Assembly: GCA_016882345.1 (NCBI GenBank)
Contig: VGQR01000035.1
Coordinates: 1-11,860, forward strand
Source of the DNA: Cyanobacteria bacterium K_DeepCast_35m_m2_023
GTDB taxonomy: Bacteria > Cyanobacteriota > Cyanobacteriia > PCC-6307 > Cyanobiaceae
DNA length: 11,860 nucleotides
Direction: 5' to 3'
In this document: piece by piece, positions 1 to 7,679 of the stretch
How positions within the stretch are numbered: position 1 is the stretch's first letter
How the letters are laid out: every line of letters begins with the position of its first letter
Made by a program: the position numbers and the translations under genes
Notes under the pieces: model-generated
Database searches by the model: none
The model's input: only the letters and a program-made list of their open reading frames with translations
Told to the model about the DNA's origin: nothing

Positions 1-1581
1 CAGCAGGCCAAAGCGGCTGTTCCAGGGCACCCCCAGCAGGCCGATCAGCACGGAGGGCATAGCCAGCACCACCAGCGGCATGGCCATCTGCCAGCCGCTC
101 TCGTGCGGGTGGTCGGCGTGATGGTGGCCATGGCCGTCGTCATCGCTGCCCGCGCTCTTGCCGGCTGCGGCCAGCAGCTGGGCTGCCATCGCATTGTCAC
201 CGCCCCGGAACGGCCCTTCGAAGGTCAGGAAGTACAACCGGAACATGTAGAAGGCTGTCAGGCCCGCGGTGGCAAAGCCGGCCACCCACAGCAGCGGGAA
301 CTGGCCAAAGGCCACCCCCAGAATCTCGTCCTTGCTCCAGAAGCCCGCCAGGGGTGGGATGCCGCTGATCGCCACGCAGCCAATGAAAAAGGTGCTGGCG
401 GTGATCGGCATGTGCTTGCGCAGGCCTCCCATCAGGCGCATGTCCTGGGCCAGCACCGGCTCGTGGCCCACCACCTCTTCCATGGCGTGGATCACCGAGC
501 CCGAGCCCAGGAACAGCATCGCCTTGAAGAAGGCATGGGTCACCAGGTGGAACATGCCGGCCACGGGAGCACCGCAGCCCATGGCCAGCATCATGTAACC
601 CAGCTGGCTCACGGTGCTGTAGGCCAGGCCCTTCTTCAGGTCCATCTGGGTCAGGGCAATCGAGGCGCCCAGCACCAGGGTGATCGTGCCGATCACCGCC
701 ACCGTGGCCTGCACCTCGGGGAAGGGGGCATACACGGGCTGCAGCCGTGCCACCAGAAACACCCCAGCGGCCACCATCGTGGCGGCGTGGATCAGGGCCG
801 AGATCGGCGTGGGGCCTTCCATGGCGTCGGGCAGCCACACGTGCAGGGGGAACTGGGCCGATTTGGCCATCGGTCCCATAAACACGAACAGGCACAGGGC
901 CACAGCCGCCCAGCCGGGCACGGTGCCATTGGCAATGCTGGCCTGCAGGCCGCTGCCGATGTCTTCGAAGCCGAAGCTGCCGGTCGCCCAGAACAGGCCG
1001 AGGATGCCCAGCAGCAGGCCAAAGTCGCCCACGCGGTTGGTCACAAAGGCCTTCTGGGCGGCATTGGCGGCCCCATCGCGGTCATACCAGAAGCCCACCA
1101 GCAGGTACGAGCACATGCCCACCAGCTCCCAGAACACGTAGATCTCGAGCAGGTTGGGACTGATCACCAGGCCCAGCATCGAGCTGCTGAACAGGGCCAG
1201 GTAGGTGAAAAAGCGCACATAACCCTTGTCGTGGGCCATGTAGCCGTCCGAATAGACCATCACCAGCAGGGCGATGGTGGTCACCAGGGCCAGCATCACC
1301 GCGGCCAAGGGGTCGACGCGAAACCCCATCTGCAGGTTGAACGTGCCGGCGCTGGCCCAGTTGAACAGCACTTCGGTGGGGCCAGCCCCGGTCAGTTGCT
1401 CGGCCAGCACGGCGTAACTGAGCACCGCTGCCGCACCCACGCAGGTCAGCAGCAGCACCGCCACCGGTTTGCGCAGGCGGTTGATCGTGCGGTTGAAGCT
1501 GATGAGCCCCATCCCCGTGATCAGGGCTCCAATCAGGGGAAGCACCGGAATCAACCAGGCGAATTGGGCTGCGGATGGCAT
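1..1581 (-). CDS. ndhF: NAD(P)H-quinone oxidoreductase subunit 5 (NdhF), 3' end outside window
   Basis: This is a large antiporter-like membrane subunit of cyanobacterial NDH-1, the thylakoid complex that moves electrons from ferredoxin to plastoquinone and pumps protons. The window holds 527 residues from ATG at 1581-1579 with no stop. The family usually runs to about 650-670 residues, so roughly the last fifth is off the left edge. Visible signs are many hydrophobic helices, the conserved Glu151 in FWELVG, Lys239 in MGPMAKSAQ, and the proton-translocation signature around residues 244-272 (PLHVWLPDAMEGPTPISALI). A later loop, residues 480-494, is rich in Asp and His. The similarity fits NdhF1 (respiration and cyclic flow) better than CO2-uptake NdhF3, but I cannot prove the paralogue. 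A GGGAG Shine-Dalgarno-like motif lies 9 nt upstream of the ATG. The Z-ISO-like gene ends 81 nt upstream on the same strand, so co-transcription is possible. Confidence 0.95.
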   Translation of the reverse strand, partial: MPSAAQFAWLIPVLPLIGALITGMGLISFNRTINRLRKPVAVLLLTCVGAAAVLSYAVLAEQLTGAGPTEVLFNWASAGTFNLQMGFRVDPLAAVMLALVTTIALLVMVYSDGYMAHDKGYVRFFTYLALFSSSMLGLVISPNLLEIYVFWELVGMCSYLLVGFWYDRDGAANAAQKAFVTNRVGDFGLLLGILGLFWATGSFGFEDIGSGLQASIANGTVPGWAAVALCLFVFMGPMAKSAQFPLHVWLPDAMEGPTPISALIHAATMVAAGVFLVARLQPVYAPFPEVQATVAVIGTITLVLGASIALTQMDLKKGLAYSTVSQLGYMMLAMGCGAPVAGMFHLVTHAFFKAMLFLGSGSVIHAMEEVVGHEPVLAQDMRLMGGLRKHMPITASTFFIGCVAISGIPPLAGFWSKDEILGVAFGQFPLLWVAGFATAGLTAFYMFRLYFLTFEGPFRGGDNAMAAQLLAAAGKSAGSDDDGHGHHHADHPHESGWQMAMPLVVLAMPSVLIGLLGVPWNSRFGLL

Positions 1582-1662
1582 CCGGCGGCGCTCCCGTGGA
1601 GCGGCGAGTTGGACGGAGTGTAGGAAGGCCGTCGACAGGTGTTCAGCAACTCTCTTGCCAGC

Positions 1663-2397
1663 TCAGGCCAGCCAGTGGGCCAGGGCAGTGCGGCTGAAGG
1701 CTGTCGCGCCCAAGCCAATGAACTGGTGCGCCCAACAGAAGATCCCGATGGCGATCGCGATGCCCAGCTGGGCGGGCCGCAGGAACTCGCGCCACACCAG
1801 CGTCTGGCGGCCGTCGAGCACCGCCCCAAGCGGGATCACCGAGGTGCTGGCCCTGAGCTCTTCAAAGGCATCACCAAAACGGTTGCGCAGCCGGCGGTCG
1901 CCGTTCCAGACCGCAAACAGGTGATGGCCGATCAGGCCGATGCAGGCGGCCACCATGAAGCTGCTGCCGATCCAGAGCAGGTGGGTGGCGCACCAGATAA
2001 TTTGCCCCACCGCCTGGGGATGACGGCTGATGCGAATGATGCCCGTGGCATAGAGGCGCACCTGGGGTTTGAGCACCGCCGGGATTTCCAGCAAGTTGTA
2101 GGTCGCCGGATAGAGAAACAAAAAGCTGATCGCCGTGCCGGTCCAGACCACCGGCACGATCCAGGCCTGATCCTGAAGGTTCCAGAGGCGGACGCCGTCG
2201 TAGCGGTGCGCCAGGAAATAGCCGATCACGACCACTGCCGCAGGAATGCTCACGGCGGCGAACAACACTCGCCAGGCCCGTTCGCCGAGGCGCGCCGCCC
2301 CCCAGGCCCGCAGTGAGGCGCCGCCGCTGTGCAGCACGGCAAAGGCCACCAGCAGCGCCAGCATCACCCAACTGCTGTGGTGCTCGGAGCTGGGCAT
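1663..2397 (-). CDS. 15-cis-zeta-carotene isomerase (Z-ISO), NnrU/MAPEG-like membrane family
   Basis: This is probably the haem-dependent isomerase that converts 9,15,9'-tri-cis-zeta-carotene to the 9,9'-di-cis form, between CrtP and CrtQ. The 244-residue protein is mostly hydrophobic, with several membrane segments. It carries blocks I recognise from plant [12 protein letters not shown] (23-30), AHRYDG (63-68), [10 protein letters not shown] (95-104), [11 protein letters not shown] (122-132) and [13 protein letters not shown] (158-170). Plant Z-ISO uses two His as haem ligands. By remembered spacing, His23 and His139 are the best candidates here. The family is related to NnrU, so an automatic label may read 'NnrU family' or 'isoprenylcysteine methyltransferase-like'. 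The frame is open back to 2553, but those 52 extra codons are Arg/Ala-rich and cross the control region, so I chose ATG at 2397-2395. crtP and crtB lie about 2.3 kb away, which supports a carotenoid role. The gene points away from rbcR and towards ndhF. Confidence 0.82.
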   Translation of the reverse strand: MPSSEHHSSWVMLALLVAFAVLHSGGASLRAWGAARLGERAWRVLFAAVSIPAAVVVIGYFLAHRYDGVRLWNLQDQAWIVPVVWTGTAISFLFLYPATYNLLEIPAVLKPQVRLYATGIIRISRHPQAVGQIIWCATHLLWIGSSFMVAACIGLIGHHLFAVWNGDRRLRNRFGDAFEELRASTSVIPLGAVLDGRQTLVWREFLRPAQLGIAIAIGIFCWAHQFIGLGATAFSRTALAHWLA

Positions 2398-2552
2398 CGG
2401 TGCGTTGGCAATGGGTCGCCGTGCCGTCGATTCTGCAGCCGAGGCGCCTGGGGCCTGCGGTTGAACAAGCTGGACCAGAACCCCAAGAACTGCCCCTAGA
2501 GTTCTGGTCCTACGCCTGCTGCACCTTCGGGGGCACCTGGTTTCCCAGCGCA
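2398..2552. promoter_or_regulatory. Divergent control region between the Z-ISO-like gene and rbcR
   Basis: This is the only space (155 nt) in which both divergent genes can have promoters. Its main visible structure is a perfect inverted repeat at 2472-2510. I could not assign convincing -35/-10 pairs on either strand. LysR-family regulators commonly bind between their own gene and a divergent target, so dual control of rbcR and the Z-ISO-like gene is a reasonable inference. Confidence 0.55.
2472..2510. repeat. Perfect 10-bp inverted repeat, candidate LysR-type operator
   Basis: GGACCAGAAC at 2472-2481 is the exact reverse complement of GTTCTGGTCC at 2501-2510, with a 19-nt spacer. Nested inside is a second dyad, AGAACT (2486-2491) with AGTTCT (2500-2505). 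The AGAAC core therefore occurs twice in one direction, 9 nt apart, and once inverted. The site ends 42 nt before the rbcR ATG and begins 74 nt before the chosen Z-ISO ATG. That position and symmetry suit a multi-site operator. A hairpin in the RNA leader is the alternative. Confidence 0.5.
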
Positions 2553-3527
2553 ATGGCTGATCTGCCCTTCACCCTTGATCAGCTGCGCATCCTGCGGGCG
2601 ATCGCCAGCGAGGGCAGCTTCAAGAAGGCGGCCGACAGCCTGTATGTGACCCAGCCGGCGGTCAGCCTGCAGATCCAGAACCTCGAGAAACAGCTCGACG
2701 TGTCCCTGTTCGATCGGGGTGGTCGCAAGGCCCAGCTCACCGAAGCCGGCCACCTGTTGCTGAGCTACTGCGACCGCATCCTCAGCCAGTGCCAGGAGGC
2801 TTGCCGCGCCCTCGACGACCTGCACAACCTCAAGGGGGGCTCGCTGGTGGTGGGGGCGTCCCAGACCACCGGCACCTATCTGATGCCGCGCATGATCGGC
2901 CTGTTCCGGCAAAAGTATCCCGATGTGGCGGTCCAGATGCAAGTGCACAGCACGCGCCGCACCGGTTGGAGCGTGGCCAATGGTCAGGTCGATCTGGCGA
3001 TCATCGGGGGCGAGCTGCCCAGCGAACTGGGCGAGCAGCTGCAGGTGATTCCGTATGCCAGCGATGAGCTGGCCCTGGTCCTGCCGGTCAAGCACCCCCT
3101 GGCCCGGCTCAATGAGCTGACCAAGGAAGACCTGTACCGCCTCGGATTCGTCTGCCTCGATGCCCAATCGACCACCCGCAAGATGGTCGACCAGTTGCTG
3201 GCCCGATCTGGACTTGATGTGAGCCGGCTCAAGATCGAAATGGAGCTCAACTCCTTTGAGGCGATCAAGAACGCTGTGCAGAGCGGGCTGGGGGCGGCCT
3301 TTTTGCCGGTGGTGTCGATCGAACGGGAACTGTCGGCCGGCAGCCTGCACCGTCCCCAGGTGGCGGACCTGCTGGTGCGGCGTCAGCTCAAGCTGATCAC
3401 CCACCCGGCCCGCTATTGCTCGCGGGCCTCTGAGGCCTTCCGTCGCGAGATCCTGCCTGTGTTCGCCAGCGCCGACAGCCCGCTGCGGCGCCCGCTGCAA
3501 CAGCAGCAGGCCCAGCAGGAGCAGTAA
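2553..3527 (+). CDS. rbcR: LysR-family transcriptional regulator RbcR (Ycf30-type)
   Basis: This is a DNA-binding regulator of the RbcR/Ycf30 group, known in cyanobacteria and red-lineage plastids for control of RuBisCO and carbon-fixation genes. The 324-residue length is normal for LysR proteins. The N-terminal winged helix-turn-helix spans about residues 7-66 ([20 protein letters not shown], then [15 protein letters not shown], then [14 protein letters not shown]). A short linker helix follows, then a periplasmic-binding-like effector domain from about 93 to 305 ([57 protein letters not shown]). The frame is open upstream to 2313, but family similarity begins at ATG 2553, so I chose that start. 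The last dozen residues are Gln-rich (QQQQAQQEQ), probably a disordered tail. It reads divergently from the Z-ISO-like gene across a dyad likely to be its own operator, and ends 6 nt from the converging DUF3172 gene. Related NdhR/CcmR is an alternative name, but the sequence fits RbcR better. Confidence 0.93.
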   Translation: MADLPFTLDQLRILRAIASEGSFKKAADSLYVTQPAVSLQIQNLEKQLDVSLFDRGGRKAQLTEAGHLLLSYCDRILSQCQEACRALDDLHNLKGGSLVVGASQTTGTYLMPRMIGLFRQKYPDVAVQMQVHSTRRTGWSVANGQVDLAIIGGELPSELGEQLQVIPYASDELALVLPVKHPLARLNELTKEDLYRLGFVCLDAQSTTRKMVDQLLARSGLDVSRLKIEMELNSFEAIKNAVQSGLGAAFLPVVSIERELSAGSLHRPQVADLLVRRQLKLITHPARYCSRASEAFRREILPVFASADSPLRRPLQQQQAQQEQ

Positions 3528-3533
3528 GAGGGC

Positions 3534-4223
3534 TCAGAACTGGTCGGCTTCCGGGGTGATGCCCACGGTGTCGTCGGCCACGCCCTTGGTGAGGAACTTG
3601 TTTTCGCTGGTGTCGGTCTGATAGACGCAGCGGACGATCGGCTTGTCCTTGATCGAACCGATGTAGGCAAAGGTGTTCATGCGTTGCTTGCACTGGCGCA
3701 TCTGCTCGGCGGTCACGGCCCCTTCCTTCTGCAGCACGCTCCAGTTCTCGCGGCGGATCACGCAGCCGGGCTTGAGGGCCGGCTGGGTCACGAAGCTCGA
3801 GCTGGGGTTCATGGTGGTGTACAGCTCGATGTCCATCACAAAGGCGCTGGCCCCCCACTGACGGCAGAACTCGGGATCGGGCACGGCCATGTCGAGCTGC
3901 TGGGAGCTGGCGATGTTGCCCTGGTCCCCCTGGGTGGTGCTGGAGATGCCGGTGCCGATGCCGATGCCCACCACCAGCACCCCCGCCAAAATTGCGATCG
4001 TGCCGACGTTGAACTGCAGTGGTGGCCCGCCACCGGGTCCTCCGCCCGGGGGTTTGCCGCCACCGCCACCGGCACCGTTGCCCCTGCCGTAGCCCCGTTG
4101 GTAGCCGCGCGGATCACCGCCACGGCCCTCGTTGCCGCGTGCGTCGTAACCGCGTTCGTCATCAGCGCGTGGGTCGTAACGCGACTCCCGATAACGGTCA
4201 GCGGAGCTGCGGGATCGGGTCAC
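3534..4223 (-). CDS. DUF3172 family single-pass membrane protein, coupled to ndhM
   Basis: This protein of unknown function (229 residues) belongs to the DUF3172 family of cyanobacteria and plastid-bearing lineages. The first 67 residues are highly polar and low in complexity: an Arg/Tyr/Asp-rich stretch with RGY/RGG steps (about 12-48), then a Gly/Pro run (52-68). One strong membrane helix follows at about 71-93 ([20 protein letters not shown]). The remaining soluble domain holds the conserved part, with [23 protein letters not shown], and Cys residues at about 116, 151, 175 and 197. The start is GTG at 4223-4221, sharing GTGA with the ndhM stop, so translation is probably coupled. Co-transcription with ndhM suggests a thylakoid or NDH-1 link, but that is inference only. 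It ends 6 nt from rbcR, tail to tail, with no room for a separate terminator. Confidence 0.88.
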   Translation of the reverse strand: MTRSRSSADRYRESRYDPRADDERGYDARGNEGRGGDPRGYQRGYGRGNGAGGGGGKPPGGGPGGGPPLQFNVGTIAILAGVLVVGIGIGTGISSTTQGDQGNIASSQQLDMAVPDPEFCRQWGASAFVMDIELYTTMNPSSSFVTQPALKPGCVIRRENWSVLQKEGAVTAEQMRQCKQRMNTFAYIGSIKDKPIVRCVYQTDTSENKFLTKGVADDTVGITPEADQF

Positions 4224-4570
4224 AGGTTCTCGGGGGTGCGCGGTAAGCCCATCGAATAGTTGAGCACCCGGCAGTCGGGGTTGTAGCGGAGCTTGCCGGC
4301 CTGCAGCAGCTCGCGCAGGTATCCCTCGAGCTCCGAGCCGATGCGACGCAGGTTGTAGTCGCTGAGTTCGGCACCGGCGCTCGCCGCAACCAGCTCTTGG
4401 AAGCGTTGCTGCACCAGGGTGAGGGTGGCGCTGTCCCAGACAAACTCATTGTTCGGATCCACATCCAGGGTCAGCTGATTGGCGTCAGGCACCAGGTCGG
4501 CCCCCTCGACCCGCGCCGTGAACAGGCGGATGTGGCGAGTGGTGCTCTTGAGCAGCGTGGCGTCGGGCAT
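4220..4570 (-). CDS. ndhM: NAD(P)H-quinone oxidoreductase subunit M
   Basis: NdhM is a small peripheral subunit specific to the oxygenic-photosynthesis type of NDH-1. It sits on the hydrophilic arm at the cytoplasmic face of the thylakoid membrane. The 116-residue protein is full length, soluble, and has the family blocks [13 protein letters not shown] (11-23), [14 protein letters not shown] (33-46), [20 protein letters not shown] (89-108) and a C-terminal PRTPENL. The ATG at 4570-4568 starts exactly where the family begins. It is the first gene of a two-gene unit with the DUF3172 gene, with a 4-nt GTGA overlap. It is divergent from crtP, with a 157-nt control region between them. ndhF of the same complex lies elsewhere in the window. 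Confidence 0.95.
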   Translation of the reverse strand: MPDATLLKSTTRHIRLFTARVEGADLVPDANQLTLDVDPNNEFVWDSATLTLVQQRFQELVAASAGAELSDYNLRRIGSELEGYLRELLQAGKLRYNPDCRVLNYSMGLPRTPENL

Positions 4571-6131
<1,561 letters not shown>

Positions 6132-6133
6132 CC

Positions 6134-7065
6134 GTGGTGGTTGCCGCCACCTCTGCTGTGGTTGGTTCCCTGCCCACCCTGGAGCAGGCCTACGAGGCCT
6201 GTCGCCAGGAAACGGCGCAGTGGGCCAAGACCTTTACCTGGGCACGTTGTTGATGCCTCCGGCCAAGCGCCGGGCCATCTGGGCCATCTATGTCTGGTGT
6301 CGGCGCACCGACGAGCTGATGGACAGTGCCGAGGCCCAGGCCCGTCCTGTCGAGGAGCTGTCCGCGCGCCTCGATGCCTGGGAAGAGCGCACGCGTGCGT
6401 TGTTTGCGGGCACGGTGCGCGATCAGCTGGACCTGGTGATGGCCGACACGCTCGAGCGCTATCCCCAACCGCTGCAGCCCTACCTCGACATGATCGAGGG
6501 GCAGCGCATGGATCTGCTGACGCAGCGCTACCGCAGCTTCGAGGAACTGGAGCTCTACTGCTACCGCGTCGCGGGCACGGTGGGGCTGATGACCCAGGAG
6601 GTGATGGGCATCGATCCCGCGTACACCACGGCGCCGTGGAGCGACGCCCCCGACACCTCTGAGGCGGCGGTGGCACTGGGCATCGCCAATCAGCTCACCA
6701 ACATCCTGCGCGATGTCGGCGAAGATCGGGGCCGTGGCCGCATCTACTTGCCCCTCGACGAACTGGCGCGCTTTGGAGTCAGCGAACAGCAGCTGATGGC
6801 TGGCGTGGTCGATGACAACTGGCGCCGCTTGATGGCCTTTCAGTTGCAGCGTGCCCGCGACTGGTTTGCCCGTAGTGAAGCCGGCGTGCGCTGGCTGGCG
6901 CCCGATGCCCGCTGGCCTGTGTGGGCCTCGCTGCGGTTGTATCGGGGCATCCTCGATGTGATCGAGCAGCACGGTTACGACGTCTTCAACAAGCGGGCCT
7001 ATGTGCCAACCGCCGGCAAGTTGCTCGATCTGCCCTGGTCGTTCGTGGTGGCCCAAGTCCGCTGA
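6134..7065 (+). CDS. crtB: 15-cis-phytoene synthase with an apparent 1-nt frameshift near its N-terminus
   Basis: CrtB condenses two geranylgeranyl diphosphates to 15-cis-phytoene, the entry step to carotenoids. The intact frame 6220-7065 gives 281 residues with the core: first Asp-rich motif DELMD, second Asp-rich motif NILRDVGEDRGRGRIYLP, and the blocks IWAIYVWCRRTDELMD and YRVAGTVGLM. The usual N-terminal segment (TLEQAYEACRQETAQWAKTF) is present but in another frame, from GTG 6134 or 6137 to about 6235, and stops at 6251-6253. Adding one T to the TTT at 6233-6235 restores WAKTFYLGTLLMPP and a 310-residue protein of normal length, with DELMD at 60-64 and DVGED at 194-198. A sequencing or assembly deletion is most likely; a true mutation is possible. 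Without correction, translation could start at GTG 6220, lacking about 29 residues. It lies 2 nt after crtP and is probably co-transcribed. Confidence 0.9.
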
Positions 7066-7082
7066 ACCCATAGAACAACAGC

Positions 7083-7112
7083 TGCCTGATCCACCGACGG
7101 GTGAATCAGGCA
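7083..7112. terminator. Hairpin downstream of crtB
   Basis: TGCCTGAT (7083-7090) pairs with ATCAGGCA (7105-7112). After one mismatch, CACC (7092-7095) pairs with GGTG (7100-7103) around a GACG loop. It sits 17 nt after the crtB stop, between converging genes, so it could end transcripts from either side. No T-run follows, so a classical intrinsic terminator is not proven. Confidence 0.55.
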
Positions 7113-7120
7113 ACTGGATC

Positions 7121-7153
7121 ACGAGCTGGGCCGGGAGATCGGGCCCAGCTCGT
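7121..7153. terminator. Strong 12-bp hairpin between converging crtB and RRM genes
   Basis: ACGAGCTGGGCC (7121-7132) and GGCCCAGCTCGT (7142-7153) form a perfect 12-bp GC-rich stem with a 9-nt loop. A further GTCGAG/CTCGAC pair (7152-7157 with 7167-7172) overlaps its right arm and could form an alternative stem. It lies 28 nt beyond the RRM gene's stop when read on the minus strand. Its position suits a bidirectional terminator, but it has no U-tract on either side. Confidence 0.6.
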
Positions 7154-7181
7154 CGAGTCGTATTGGCTCGACCCGCGGCGT

Positions 7182-7610
7182 TCAGACAGCGGCGGTTTGA
7201 TTGGCCAACAGGGACTTCAGCTTGGCCAGCTCACCGGCCCAGCGTGGGTCGGGAGCTTCGCTGTCGACGCTGTCGGCATGCACCACTTTGTTGACGGCCT
7301 TGCGCGAGGCCACGCTGCCGGCGGTTGCAGGGCCGCGGCGCTCGTTGCCGCTGCTGCGGGTGTCGCGGCGTTCGGACACCTCGATGCGCAGGGCATTGCC
7401 GCCGAAGTCCTTGCCATTGAGTTGTTCGATCAGGGCATCAGCCACGCTCTGATCGTTGACATTGGCAAAGCCAAAGCCGCGGCAGGCACCGGTTTCACGA
7501 TCGTTGACGGCTTTGAACCGCACTCTCTCTGCCACGCTCGCAAACAGAGCGTCCAGCTCGGTGGCATCAAAAGCATTCGGCAGGTTGCCGACATAGAGAC
7601 GAACGCTCAT
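7182..7610 (-). CDS. RRM-domain RNA-binding protein (cyanobacterial Rbp type)
   Basis: This is a small cytoplasmic RNA-binding protein of 142 residues with one RRM at about residues 3-80. RNP2 is LYVGNL (5-10) and RNP1 is RGFGFANV (44-51). The fold ends in IEVSERRD. The C-terminal 60 residues are polar and Arg/Ser-rich at first, then form a short helix-like segment ending DPRWAGELAKLKSLLANQ. Cyanobacterial Rbp proteins are often cold- or stress-regulated and some help to place photosynthesis mRNAs near thylakoids; which one this is cannot be told here. The frame is open to 7673, but the RRM starts right after ATG 7610-7608, so I chose that. The 69-nt gap after cca holds a pyrimidine-rich leader without a Shine-Dalgarno motif. 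It may have its own promoter or be read through from cca. Its end faces crtB across strong hairpins. Confidence 0.92.
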   Translation of the reverse strand: MSVRLYVGNLPNAFDATELDALFASVAERVRFKAVNDRETGACRGFGFANVNDQSVADALIEQLNGKDFGGNALRIEVSERRDTRSSGNERRGPATAGSVASRKAVNKVVHADSVDSEAPDPRWAGELAKLKSLLANQTAAV

Positions 7611-7679
7611 AGGGAGAGGGAAAAGGAACTTGCAGGGGGCGGACTGTCTTGCTGTAACGCCTTTGCGCTTCAAAGTTAA

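Noticed and set aside
103..1623. 506-codon open frame on the plus strand
   Set aside because: It lies antisense to ndhF. Its His/Gln/Gly-rich translation has no domain, and it is explained by GC-rich third positions of ndhF.
2398..2553. N-terminal 52-residue extension of the Z-ISO-like protein
   Set aside because: The extension is Arg/Ala-rich, reads through the divergent dyad and lies outside the conserved family region; ATG 2397 fits better.
2496..3500. 334-codon open frame on the minus strand
   Set aside because: It is an antisense shadow of rbcR, with a translation dominated by Gln, Ala, Leu and Arg and no recognisable motif.
3478..3524. CAG-rich stretch at the rbcR end as a repeat array
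   Set aside because: It is a short, imperfect Gln-codon run inside the coding frame, not a tandem repeat or CRISPR.
6220..6253. Programmed -1 ribosomal frameshift in crtB
   Set aside because: The sequence ACCTTTACC in the zero frame does not match a slippery heptamer, and phytoene synthases are not known to need one.
6190..7122. 310-codon open frame opposite crtB, with other minus-strand frames opposite crtP
   Set aside because: crtB and crtP have clear catalytic motifs on the plus strand; the antisense frames have none.
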